A stretch of DNA of 26,283 nt. Source: a virus. The DNA is taken from positions 1 through 26,283 of the IMG/VR virus record IMGVR_UViG_3300007770_000078, one strand, 5' to 3'. The translations under genes were made by a program, and so were the position numbers. Below are positions 11,652-19,547 of the stretch, piece by piece (within the stretch, counting starts at the first letter, position 1; every line of letters starts with the position of its first letter). Below the pieces are notes generated by a model. It was not told the origin of the DNA. It worked only from the letters and a program-made list of their open reading frames with translations, and ran no database searches.

Positions 11652-11773
11652 GACCATGCAGAGACCATGCAGAGACCATGAATAAGAACGTCGGTATAGA
11701 GAGCCGTGGGGGTGTTGGCAGTATGGTCTCTCTTAGAGAGAGAGACCATGCACTGCCACCATTCAGCCCCCAC
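11650..11773. other. Candidate replication origin: iterons and large imperfect palindrome
   Basis: GAGACCATGCA is repeated with an exact 11-base period at 11650-11660 and 11661-11671; a third unit, GAGACCATGAA, follows at 11672-11682. A fourth exact copy lies at 11742-11752. Between 11706 and 11773 lies a large interrupted inverted repeat: GTGGGGG/CCCCCAC, TTGGCAGT/ACTGCCA and an inner ATGGTCTCTCT/AGAGAGACCAT around a 5-base loop. The iteron unit forms part of the inner stem. Position just after a RepA-like helicase gene fits an origin. The gap 11652-11808 has no credible gene. Confidence 0.55.
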
Positions 11774-11808
11774 GAGACAAACCATGCACGAAACCACGCA
11801 CAACCATC

Positions 11809-12207
11809 ATGCCACGCGGACTGATTTGGGAAGAGGGCAACGTCTACGGCAAGCTCACGGTGTGGCAGCTGGCCGGCAGATCACATCAGGGAGCGTTATG
11901 GCATTGTCAGTGCGAGTGTGGAAAGCTCTGTGTCGTCCCAGGACGCCTTCTAAGGGCCGGTAAGAAGGATAGCTGTGGTAGGTGCTACACTGGAGAGGAA
12001 TCGCTTTACGGGACAGTACAGGAGCTCTCAGCGCCATGTGACCAAGAATGTCATTTTCGTGGTCATTGTATGACAGATAAATTGGCATGTTGGCCTTTCC
12101 AGGTTTGGGTCGATTCAGGTGTTACGTCAAAACCTGATCCCGAGAGTTATCCGCCTAATCAGGCAATCTACAAGAGGCTATTCAAGAATGACAAACAGTC
12201 GCACTAA
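11809..12207 (+). CDS. Zinc-ribbon phage protein of the 'GKLTV' type
   Basis: ATG 11809 starts MPRGLIWEEGNVYGKLTVWQ. The 'YGKLTV...W-x-C-x-C-x-CG...L-x-x-G...SCG-x-C' layout (WHCQCECGK at about residues 31-39 and SCGRC at about 55-59) is a zinc-binding repeat I know from many phage proteins, often beside HNH or AP2 domains. Here no nuclease domain follows; the C-terminal part has further Cys/His residues (CDQECHFRGHC) and a Pro-rich end. It may bind nucleic acid. The 3' end overlaps the nuclease gene by 20 bases. Confidence 0.75.
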   Translation: MPRGLIWEEGNVYGKLTVWQLAGRSHQGALWHCQCECGKLCVVPGRLLRAGKKDSCGRCYTGEESLYGTVQELSAPCDQECHFRGHCMTDKLACWPFQVWVDSGVTSKPDPESYPPNQAIYKRLFKNDKQSH

Positions 12208-12571
12208 GGGTAAGGCTGGCGAGCTCGAGCTGGCTAACATTCTCAAGGAAGAGCTCAGACTCGATGTGAGGCGCAACTGGATGGCGCAGAGCGCCGAAGC
12301 AGGGCATGCTGATCTCACGGGTGTTCCTGGCTGGGCGATCGAGTGCAAGCGAGCTAAGAGTCCCAGGATCAAAGACTGGTGGGCGCAAGCAGTGCGCCAG
12401 GGAATGCAAGCAAGTCTCAAGCCGGTACTGATCTGGCGTCTCGATCGTAGTGACTGGCAAGCGATGTGCTCGATCCGCGAGCTGCGCGATGACCTCGGAC
12501 ACTCTCAGGTGATCCTTACACTTTCCACCTGGTGCGCACTCGTGCGTCGTGATCTCGATGTTGAGTCTTGA
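12188..12571 (+). CDS. Hjc/VRR-like PD-(D/E)XK endonuclease (probable Holliday-junction resolvase)
   Basis: ATG 12188 (MTNSRTKGKAGELELANILK) lies inside the preceding gene; an upstream extension of the frame has no support. The 127-residue product has the resolvase layout: basic N-terminus, Glu12/Glu14 in KAGELELA, Asp42 in HADLTGVPG and Glu52-x-Lys54 in IECKRAK, followed by an alpha/beta tail (VLIWRLDRSDW). It resembles archaeal-type Hjc and phage resolvases that cut branched DNA before packaging. It sits between replication and late genes, which fits that task. Confidence 0.85.
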   Translation: MTNSRTKGKAGELELANILKEELRLDVRRNWMAQSAEAGHADLTGVPGWAIECKRAKSPRIKDWWAQAVRQGMQASLKPVLIWRLDRSDWQAMCSIRELRDDLGHSQVILTLSTWCALVRRDLDVES

Positions 12572-13022
12572 GCACTTCAAGCTGTTGAGTGCGAAGGCCG
12601 CGAAGGTTCAACGTGGAACCGGCGGCACTCCAGACATCACACTCGCCGAAGTCAGTGACGTCCTGGCTGGTGTTGAGCATGAGGTCGCGCTGTATGCTCG
12701 ATTCATTTACGGACTGCAGCGTCAGGTCTGGGCTCAGCTCGTGCGTCACATCGCGCTGACGGTGCGCGATAAGAGTGACGTCGAGGCTGGTGTGGTTCGT
12801 GACATTGACATACAGATTGCTGAGCTCGCGTTACGTTGCGTTCGTGACGATACGTTGTTGACGCCAGGCCAGAAAGCTTTCGCGTTGGGTATTCCATGGT
12901 GGAAGAAGAAGCACGAGGATAAGTTCCGAATCGCTGAGTCCACGATCGATTCTTACGACTACGAGATCAGGCATGCGGTCAATCGTTGGAACGAAGCTGC
13001 TGAATGGTTTGACAGCACCTAG
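12558..13022 (+). CDS. Possible late-gene regulator (antiterminator-like), uncertain
   Basis: It begins at ATG 12558 or GTG 12549, within the end of the nuclease gene. The product is about 155 residues and mostly helical, with a central region LIRHIALTV-like (QLVRHIALTVRDKSDVEAGV) and a C-terminal segment TPGQKAFALGIPWWKKKHED followed by KFRIAESTIDSYDYEI. The 'ALGI...W' segment looks like a non-canonical HTH. Genes at this site, last before the terminase, are often Q-, ArpU- or RinA-like late regulators. I cannot match it to one, so this is a position-based suggestion. Confidence 0.6.
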   Translation: MLSLEHFKLLSAKAAKVQRGTGGTPDITLAEVSDVLAGVEHEVALYARFIYGLQRQVWAQLVRHIALTVRDKSDVEAGVVRDIDIQIAELALRCVRDDTLLTPGQKAFALGIPWWKKKHEDKFRIAESTIDSYDYEIRHAVNRWNEAAEWFDST

Positions 13023-13115
13023 AAGTTATCTGTACAAAGGTAACATTGGCGACAGCTGACGTCTTAGATCAATGTAGTCTGCCCCCACTCTCTCACGCTC
13101 CTGATGTCCAGGATT

Positions 13116-13269
13116 TGGGCCAGAGTCCCACAAAATCGACGTTTGGTACACATCGAGCTCGAATTTGGTGTACATTCAGGACAATAGCGTAATAAAAACA
13201 ACGACTTAGCGTTGATCGGGTACCTTACCCAAGACCCAGCTGCCCTGGAATGGGCCGAAGTCCCACAAA
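13116..13269. repeat. Direct repeats TGGGCCRRAGTCCCACAAA flanking two TTTGGTRTACA units
   Basis: The outer 19-mers differ at two adjacent positions only and are 135 bases apart. The inner 11-mers are spaced by about two helical turns. The symmetrical outer/inner arrangement suggests a nucleoprotein complex, as at operators or recombinase arm sites. Confidence 0.6.
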
Positions 13270-13361
13270 TGCGCTGAAAATCGGCGGATTCTGGGCGCCC
13301 CCCCCACCCCCTTTTATTTTTTTGCAAACGTAAACGATATTGTCTCTGCAAATTAGGGGGG

Positions 13362-13418
13362 GGAAATTTGGTCCAAAACTGAATTTGGGGAAATTCAGAA
13401 AGATAAACGGAAATTCCG
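13362..13418. repeat. Three GGAAATTY units within adjacent dyads upstream of terS
   Basis: GGAAATTT (13362-13369), GGAAATTC (13389-13396) and GGAAATTC (13409-13416). The second lies in a perfect stem CTGAATTT-GGGG-AAATTCAG (13379-13398) and the third in CGGAAATTCCG (13408-13418). Their location 26 bases before the terminase small subunit suggests a TerS-binding or regulatory site. Confidence 0.5.
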
Positions 13419-13443
13419 AATTAGATGACCTTATGAGAAAACA

Positions 13444-13875
13444 ATGAAACTTGTCCTAACGCCCCAGCAAGAAAAGTTTATCGAAGTCTACGTCGCGACT
13501 GGTAACGCTACCCAGAGCGCGATCAAGGCTGGCTACAGCGAGAATGGCGCCAGCCGTCGAGGCTACGAGCTCAAGAACCGCTACCAGGCGGAGATCGACA
13601 AACGGACTCGAGCCGCGATCAAGAACCTGGTGCCTGAAGCCTTGCATCAGCTCAAAAGCCTTGCTTTGCAAAGCGAGTCGGAACAAGTGAGGTTTCAGGC
13701 TACCAGGGACATCCTGGACCGCGCCGGTCTTAAGCCCACGGAAAAGGTCGAAACCGTTACGGTGGAAAAATCCACCGACGAACTCCGCACAGAGCTGGAG
13801 GAGCTGCGAGCTGAAGGCACTGCCACTGTCGAAGCTCACTTTGACGAGCCGAACAAAAGCGAATTTGTGAACTAA
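13444..13875 (+). CDS. terS: Terminase small subunit
   Basis: The 143-residue product starts MKLVLTPQQEKFIEVYVATG and continues NATQSAIKAGYSENGASRRG, the N-terminal HTH of the terminase_2-type small subunits ('LT-x-x-Q-x-x-F-x-x-x-Y-x-x-x-G-N-A-T-x-A-A-x-x-AGYS'). A central helical oligomerisation segment (LVPEALHQLKSLALQSESEQ) and an acidic coiled-coil end (TDELRTELEELRAE) follow. It recognises the packaging site on phage DNA and delivers it to the large subunit encoded 5 bases downstream. The nearby dyads are possible targets. Confidence 0.9.
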   Translation: MKLVLTPQQEKFIEVYVATGNATQSAIKAGYSENGASRRGYELKNRYQAEIDKRTRAAIKNLVPEALHQLKSLALQSESEQVRFQATRDILDRAGLKPTEKVETVTVEKSTDELRTELEELRAEGTATVEAHFDEPNKSEFVN

Positions 13876-13880
13876 CCGCA

Positions 13881-15359
13881 ATGGCGCTTGCAGTCGAGCG
13901 GATGTCTCCGGAGGACATCGCTCGTGAAATCGAACTGATCAGGACGATCCAGGAACGGGAAAAGTTTAACCAGATCGAGCTCTACGATCCGTACCCGTTC
14001 CAAAAGCAGTTCATCGAAGCAACGGCCGAATCATCTCAAGCGGTACTGTGTGCCGGCAACCGTGTCGGCAAGACCCGAACGGGGGCATTTATTGCCGCCG
14101 CAGCAGCTACCGGCCGCTACCCAGAATGGTATTCAGGGGTCCGCTTCGACGGACCCGTAACAGTCTGGTGTGGCGGCGTCTCGACGGAAACGGTGCGGGA
14201 CATCGTCCAGGCAGAGCTCCTGGGAACACCAGGAGACCCGAACGCGCTCGGTACGGGAATGATCCCGAAGAGCTGCATTGTTGAAACTCAGAGAAAACCA
14301 GGGGTACCGAATGCGGTCGCAATGGCGATCATCCGTCACGTTTCCGGTGGCACGAGTTATCTGTACTTTAAGGCGTATCTCACCGGTAACGAAATCTGGA
14401 TGGGTCGCAGCTGTGATCTGATATGGCTCGACGAGGAACCCCCACGAGAAATCTACACCCAGGCGGTAACCAGAACACTCGACCGCAAGGGAACGGTCTT
14501 CATGACATATACGCCCGAATCGGGTATGTCAGAAACCACAGCGCAGTTCTTCACGAACCTGCGCCCAGGTCAGGCGCTTTGCCACGGCAGCTGGGACGAC
14601 GCCAGCGAAGAAGTGCAGTCGACCCTGAAGAAGAACCCAGGACACCTGACCGAAGCAGCAATGTCGCAAATTCTCGAGGCGTATCCGCCGATGGAACGAG
14701 AGATGCGCAAGTACGGGAGACCGAGCCTGGGCTCGGGCCTGGTGTTCCCCGTACCTGAAGACAAGCTGATCTGCGAACCGTTCGTCATACCGGAACACTT
14801 CCTACGTATAGCCGGCCTGGACTTCGGATGGCAGCATCCGACTGCTTACTGTGCAGTCGCCTGGGACGAAGAGGACGACATCGTCTACGTCTACGACACG
14901 TACCGCGAGTCGCAACGGACACCGGAACAGCATGCGTCTGCGATCAACACGCGCCCGAACTGGGTGCCGTGTGCATGGCCGCATGACGGCAACCGTCGCG
15001 ATTCAATGGGTAACCCTGGTCTCGCTGAGCAATACCGGGTGCATGGTGTGAACCTGCTCGCAGAGCACTTTACGAATCCACCGGCGACCGGCGAGAAGAA
15101 AGGCGGCAACAGCATCGAGGTCGGTGTGATGGACATGCTGCAGCGAATGCAGTCAGACCGCTTTAAGGTGTTTTCAACACAAGCAGATTTTTTTGAAGAG
15201 TTACGCATGTATCACCGGAAGGACGGGAAAATTCAACCGCTTAAGGACGACCTGCTCAGCGCATGCCGTTACGCGGTGATGTCGCTGCGGTACGCAGTGC
15301 CTGAAGGCGACTCCCCCTGGAAAGGTGAGATTCAGTACCCGTACTTAGGGGTGGTGTAG
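13881..15359 (+). CDS. terL: Terminase large subunit (ATPase/nuclease)
   Basis: The 492-residue product contains the packaging-motor ATPase with Walker A AGNRVGKT (58-65), Walker B LIWLDEE (180-186) and the coupling segment FMTYTPESG (about 207-215). A C-terminal RNase H-like nuclease follows, with Asp314 (AGLDFGWQHPTA), Asp339 (VYVYDTYRE) and acidic residues near 455 (KDDLLSACRYAVMS). It pumps DNA into the prohead through the portal and cuts the concatemer. Length and motif order are normal. Its stop overlaps the next GTG by one base. Confidence 0.95.
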   Translation: MALAVERMSPEDIAREIELIRTIQEREKFNQIELYDPYPFQKQFIEATAESSQAVLCAGNRVGKTRTGAFIAAAAATGRYPEWYSGVRFDGPVTVWCGGVSTETVRDIVQAELLGTPGDPNALGTGMIPKSCIVETQRKPGVPNAVAMAIIRHVSGGTSYLYFKAYLTGNEIWMGRSCDLIWLDEEPPREIYTQAVTRTLDRKGTVFMTYTPESGMSETTAQFFTNLRPGQALCHGSWDDASEEVQSTLKKNPGHLTEAAMSQILEAYPPMEREMRKYGRPSLGSGLVFPVPEDKLICEPFVIPEHFLRIAGLDFGWQHPTAYCAVAWDEEDDIVYVYDTYRESQRTPEQHASAINTRPNWVPCAWPHDGNRRDSMGNPGLAEQYRVHGVNLLAEHFTNPPATGEKKGGNSIEVGVMDMLQRMQSDRFKVFSTQADFFEELRMYHRKDGKIQPLKDDLLSACRYAVMSLRYAVPEGDSPWKGEIQYPYLGVV

Positions 15360-17515
15360 TGGCTGATCCGCTTCTAGCGCAACGTCTAGGACCGTTCTTG
15401 GCTCCGTCCAAGTCGCTCTGGGAGAACCTACTCCAGCGGTTTAAGAACATTGGTCCGAGGACGATGGAGAACATCGCGGCGAGTGCCGAGATGCTGGGCG
15501 CTGCTCCGCAACGCTCTGTAATGTATCAATCGAAGGTTCCAAAGCCAGCGTTTTATGACTCCGCACGAACTGTCGGACGGAACATAGCCGGTCTATTGGG
15601 TATTGGTTCTGCTGTGCCGGCAGGGCTCCTGCGGGCGCTGGTAGAGGACCCCATCTCTGAACAACTCCAGCTAGAGGCTGACCTCAGTGAGGGTCAGGCG
15701 GAGATGGCTGCGATGGCGGCGACTGGTCTGATCCCCCTCGGGGCGACAACCAAGGCCGGCAAGTTAAGTAAACTCAAGCGAGTAAAGTCTGGAGAGAGCA
15801 AAGGTCAGTACGTTGGTGGTCCTAGAGGTTTAGACAGTCCACAAAAGCTCGGTGCAATGCTGGAGGACTACAAGCAACTTGTCCAACTTGGGATAGAGGG
15901 TCGTTACTTTTACGATGACAGTAGTAACTTCTTCCTGGCGGCAACCGGGGGTAATGTTCCGGAAGCGACAAAGCTGGCGAGGAGTTCGGCCGTCTATTCA
16001 CAACGAATGGGTGTTGATCCGAACCTGGGGCACGCTATAAAGGCTCATTACGAGGCTGCGTTGGGAAACAAGATTACTGCTGGTGGGTTCCCCGCTACAC
16101 AGCGGCCGACTGTTCAGGCTATTTATCGGGGGGAAAATCCCGATTTAGGGCCAAAGCGTGGGCCTTATTCACAAAATCTTCAGGTGGCCTGGGAACCAGG
16201 CTTGTCTGATCGCCCCGTAAACGATATTTGGCAGGGGAGGGCGATGGGGTACACAGACCCAGAGGGTAATCCGTGGTCGTCTGGGTTCAGTCCTACTCAG
16301 CATGAGTTTATGACGACCGTAACCAACGACCGGATAACCCCGAAGTTAAACGAGGAGAAACTTGGCGGCTATGATGATTGGGATAACCTAAAAACTCAGG
16401 CATCGTCATGGTCTGGTGAGCAACTGCGTACTGGATACATTCAACCTGGAGAGGAGGGATACAACTACGCTACTTTTGAGCCGAAGTATCGCGGTCTGCT
16501 GACGCGGGAGACTATGCCGGGATCAACGACCGGCCACCTACAGGAGCTTCTGTCAAATCCAGCGGCGAGGCGGGATTACCATGACGAGATGATGAGTATC
16601 TTGATTGATCCCAAGACCGGCAAAGACCAGATCGCACGGGCGTTTCATTTGTTGACGCCTGAAGACCCGTTTCTTGCTAGGGGGTTTTATGTCAACCCAG
16701 CGGGTGAGGTCGAAATGAATCCCGCCTATCATGTGCCGTTCTTATCTGGGCGTAAGAAGATAGATCGGAAGTACGGCAAGATGACAACAATGGACCCAGC
16801 CACCAGGACTCTGGTCAACGCCGCCGAAAGCGCCTACTCACAACTTTCTGCCCAAAATGCATACGGGTGGAATTACGTCATGGCGAGTGACAAGACGACA
16901 TTACCAAGAGTTACTGCGGTAAGTGTTGATATGGGGAGAGCACTGACTGACGATGAGTTAACAAATCTCTATAAGAAGATGGACAAGGTATGGGGGTATG
17001 AGGCAATGCCGTCGCCGAATGACAGAGGATTTAACATTCTCTACTTCGGTCCTCCAAGGCATGCAAAAAAAGATAAAAAAGGGCGCTATGTAGGGTCGAA
17101 ATTTGCAGACGACGCGAGTAAAATAACAGACTCATTTCTAAAAGAGGTCGGCGAAACTGCCGAAATCAAGTATGCCCAAGCAACCACAGGCTACAAAGAG
17201 AACAACTGGGCTACCGAAAGATACGGAGAGACTTTCACACAGTCTGCTAACATCAGCGGACGACCCAGCCTACGCGCGGCTTATGATGACGTCGTCCCTG
17301 AGATCGCTGCCAAAATCAACGCACTCGAAACCCGCTTTGCGCCGAAGCACGGACTGACTGTCAATAAAGACATTCAGAAAATGCGCGAAGCCTTGGCGCG
17401 TGGGGGTTTGAAGGGTCTCGAAAAACTAATTAAGACAGGAGTGCTTCCAACGACGCTAGTGGCGACCCTCCTGTACGAGTTGCGTTTCGGAACTTCTGAG
17501 CCAGAACAGAGTTAG
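15359..17515 (+). CDS. Large 718-aa protein of unknown function between terminase and portal
   Basis: It starts at GTG 15359, overlapping the terL stop. The N-terminal third has a hydrophobic Gly/Ala-rich part (GRNIAGLLGIGSAVPAGLLR and MAAMAATGLIPLGA) resembling proteins that contact membranes or DNA-packaging cavities. A middle domain (about residues 170-290) reads DDSSNFFLAATGG, GVDPNLGHAIKAHYE and NLQVAWEPGLSDRPVNDIWQ; I recall similar blocks in uncharacterised large phage proteins, possibly DUF7178, but cannot verify this. The C-terminus ends in a hydrophobic helix (VLPTTLVATLLYEL). It may be an injected internal virion protein. Sample base composition (about 45-48% GC) is lower than terL's (about 60%). 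An intrinsic terminator follows. Confidence 0.75.
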   Translation: MADPLLAQRLGPFLAPSKSLWENLLQRFKNIGPRTMENIAASAEMLGAAPQRSVMYQSKVPKPAFYDSARTVGRNIAGLLGIGSAVPAGLLRALVEDPISEQLQLEADLSEGQAEMAAMAATGLIPLGATTKAGKLSKLKRVKSGESKGQYVGGPRGLDSPQKLGAMLEDYKQLVQLGIEGRYFYDDSSNFFLAATGGNVPEATKLARSSAVYSQRMGVDPNLGHAIKAHYEAALGNKITAGGFPATQRPTVQAIYRGENPDLGPKRGPYSQNLQVAWEPGLSDRPVNDIWQGRAMGYTDPEGNPWSSGFSPTQHEFMTTVTNDRITPKLNEEKLGGYDDWDNLKTQASSWSGEQLRTGYIQPGEEGYNYATFEPKYRGLLTRETMPGSTTGHLQELLSNPAARRDYHDEMMSILIDPKTGKDQIARAFHLLTPEDPFLARGFYVNPAGEVEMNPAYHVPFLSGRKKIDRKYGKMTTMDPATRTLVNAAESAYSQLSAQNAYGWNYVMASDKTTLPRVTAVSVDMGRALTDDELTNLYKKMDKVWGYEAMPSPNDRGFNILYFGPPRHAKKDKKGRYVGSKFADDASKITDSFLKEVGETAEIKYAQATTGYKENNWATERYGETFTQSANISGRPSLRAAYDDVVPEIAAKINALETRFAPKHGLTVNKDIQKMREALARGGLKGLEKLIKTGVLPTTLVATLLYELRFGTSEPEQS

Positions 17516-17532
17516 GAAAATAGGTCACCGAG

Positions 17533-17558
17533 AACCGGGCTTTAGGCCCGGTTTTTTT
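17533..17558 (+). terminator. Intrinsic terminator before the portal gene
   Basis: AACCGGGC-TTTA-GGCCCGGTT type stem followed by seven T. It separates the terminase/718-aa unit from the portal unit and would reduce read-through unless late antitermination occurs. Confidence 0.85.
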
Positions 17559-17570
17559 ATGGGAATTTAA

Positions 17571-19547
17571 ATGTCACAACCTACCGACGAAGAACTGTTA
17601 GCGAGAATCGGACAAGAGGTAAACGTCGCGCTCGGTAACGACGACGAACTGTCTGATCAACGTCGCGAGGCGATGGACCGCTACTGGGGTTTACCTTACG
17701 GCAACGAAATCGAAGGTCGCAGCCAGGTCTGTACCACTGACACTCAGGATGTGATCGAGTGGATCAAGCCTTCGCTGGTTCGCGTCTTTGCGAGCTCTGA
17801 TCAGATCGTTAAGTTTCATCCTGAAGGTCCAGAGGATATTCCCTACGCGGAACAGGCAACGGCCTATGTGAATTTCATTCTCACTCGGGACAATAACTGG
17901 TTCGACATCTTTACGTCCTGGATTACCGACGCGCTGCTACAAAAGCTCGGCGTCGTCAAAGTCTGGTGGGACGAAACCGACTACGTCGATCGTGAGGAGT
18001 ATCACGACCTCGATGACCTGGAGCTCGAGGCACTGCTCGCAGATGAAGAGGTCGAAGTCCTGGAGCACACCGAAAAAGAAGGTGAGCCGATTCTTGATGA
18101 GATGACCGGCATGCAGCAGCTGCCCCAGCTGACTCACGACGTCGCCATCACGCGCAACACGAAAAAGGGCAGGGTCAAAATTGAAAACGTACCACCCGAC
18201 GAATTCCTCATCGACCGCGAAGCCAAGAGCATCAGTGACGCCAGGTTTGTCTGTCACCGCGTCCGCCGCACGCTTTCAGAGATGCGCGAAATGGGTTACG
18301 ACGTGGACCCCGAGCGTCTGGGTAATGCCAGCGGTGATATTGCTGCCTTTAGTGCTGAACGAAACAGCCGTTATGAGTTTGATAACAGCTCTCCCTATGG
18401 ATTCGACGGTCACTCCGAGGATTCTCTAAAAGACTTCTGGCTTTATGAGAGTTACTTAAGAACCGACTATGACGGTGACGGTATCGCCGAGCGTCGTCGT
18501 ATCTTAAGTGTCGGAGATCAGATACTCGAAAACGAGCCGGTCGATCGTTTCCCGTTCTGCAGTATTACGCCGATCAAAATTCCGCATCGCTTGTTTGGCA
18601 TGTCGGTTGCCGACCAGGTCGGCGACATACAGCTCGTCAAAACAACGCTGATGCGTAACCTGCTCGATTCAGCCTACCTGCAGAACAGCGGCCGCATGAT
18701 GGCAGTCGAAGGTCAAGTGAATCTCGATGACCTCGTCACATCTCGCCCAGGCGGCATAGTACGCACTCGAGCTCCTGGTGCGGTCACACCATTACCGACG
18801 CCCCCGCTGCAGCCTTACGTCTTCGACATGCTGCAGTACATGGACCAGATACGAGAGGAGCGCAGCGGCTCGTCGCGTATGAGCCAGGGTCTCGATGAAA
18901 ACGCCTTAACGTCCCATACGTCCGCGACTCAGGTCGCGCAGGTGATGACGGCAGCTGCACAACGTGTCGAGCTCATCGCACGTCAATTTGCAGAGACCGG
19001 CGTAAAGGACTTAATGCATGCGGTCTACGAGCTGGTACAAAAGCACCAGGACAAGGAGCGCGTTATTCAGCTCCGCAACCAGTGGATTCCGGTGCGCCCA
19101 GATCATTGGCGCGAAAAGATGGATTGCGTGGTCGCGGTCGGCCTGGGACATGGCAACCGGGATCAGCAGCTGATGCATCTGTCTAACCTCATGCAGTTCG
19201 CGTCGCAAGCGATGTCCGGTGGTCTGTCGATCGTCAACGAGCAGAACCTGTACAACCTGGGCGCCGAGCTTGTTAAGAACATGGGATTCAAGGACGTCGA
19301 TTCTTTCCTGACGGACCCGAGCCAGCAACCGCAGCAGCAGGGTCAGCCTTCGCCTGAAGAGCAGATGGCACAAGCCGAGCTACAGCTTAAGCAGGGTGAG
19401 CTCGAGGTCAAGATCGCTGAGACGCAGATCAAACAGCAGAAGCTGCAGCTCGAGGCAGCACAAGGTCAACAAGAGATGCAGCTCAAGGCCGCTGAGCTGA
19501 AACTCGAATCTGAACAGGCGCGGCCCGTAGCAATCGGAGACACATGA
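17571..19547 (+). CDS. Portal protein (P22/SU10-type podovirus portal)
   Basis: The 658-residue product starts MSQPTDEELLARIGQEVNVA and contains the portal core blocks EGRSQVCTTDTQDVIEWIKP, SLVRVFASSDQIVKFHP, then VPPDEFLIDREAKSISDARF and the stem-like KIPHRLFGMSVADQVGDIQL. The long C-terminal coiled coil (QAELQLKQGELEVKIAETQI...) is typical of this portal group. It forms the dodecameric ring through which DNA passes and to which adaptor proteins bind. Its place before a scaffold/capsid pair fits. ATG 17571 has only a weak purine signal (GGGAA). Confidence 0.93.
   Translation: MSQPTDEELLARIGQEVNVALGNDDELSDQRREAMDRYWGLPYGNEIEGRSQVCTTDTQDVIEWIKPSLVRVFASSDQIVKFHPEGPEDIPYAEQATAYVNFILTRDNNWFDIFTSWITDALLQKLGVVKVWWDETDYVDREEYHDLDDLELEALLADEEVEVLEHTEKEGEPILDEMTGMQQLPQLTHDVAITRNTKKGRVKIENVPPDEFLIDREAKSISDARFVCHRVRRTLSEMREMGYDVDPERLGNASGDIAAFSAERNSRYEFDNSSPYGFDGHSEDSLKDFWLYESYLRTDYDGDGIAERRRILSVGDQILENEPVDRFPFCSITPIKIPHRLFGMSVADQVGDIQLVKTTLMRNLLDSAYLQNSGRMMAVEGQVNLDDLVTSRPGGIVRTRAPGAVTPLPTPPLQPYVFDMLQYMDQIREERSGSSRMSQGLDENALTSHTSATQVAQVMTAAAQRVELIARQFAETGVKDLMHAVYELVQKHQDKERVIQLRNQWIPVRPDHWREKMDCVVAVGLGHGNRDQQLMHLSNLMQFASQAMSGGLSIVNEQNLYNLGAELVKNMGFKDVDSFLTDPSQQPQQQGQPSPEEQMAQAELQLKQGELEVKIAETQIKQQKLQLEAAQGQQEMQLKAAELKLESEQARPVAIGDT

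Larger units (their letters stand above)
13023..13443. promoter_or_regulatory. Non-coding region before terminase genes: repeats and dyads (late control / packaging candidate)
   Basis: This 421-base gap has no credible gene. It contains a 19-base direct repeat TGGGCC-RR-AGTCCCACAAA (13116-13134 and 13251-13269) and, between the copies, TTTGGTACACA (13142-13152) and TTTGGTGTACA (13164-13174), 22 bases apart. Further on are 8-C (13298-13305) and 8-G (13356-13363) tracts, and a set of dyads with GGAAATTY repeats (13362-13418). The motifs TTTGGTRTACW and AGTCCCA are shared with 2030-2244. The region should hold the late promoter and could hold the pac/cos site; I see no convincing promoter. Confidence 0.6.

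Noticed and set aside
11534-11803. Minus-strand 89-codon ORF across the end of the helicase gene and the iteron region
   Set aside because: It is low-quality sequence made of repeat and antisense translation, with no ribosome-binding site. The plus-strand helicase is clearly the coding strand.
11706-11963. Plus-strand 85-codon ORF over the palindrome
   Set aside because: Its sequence is a frame-shifted reading of the palindrome and of the zinc-ribbon gene; the overlapping 132-aa frame has the conserved cysteine pattern.
13064-13351. Minus-strand 95-codon ORF in the pre-terminase gap
   Set aside because: It spans homopolymers and repeats, has no good start signal and has an unconvincing composition; the gap is better read as regulatory DNA.
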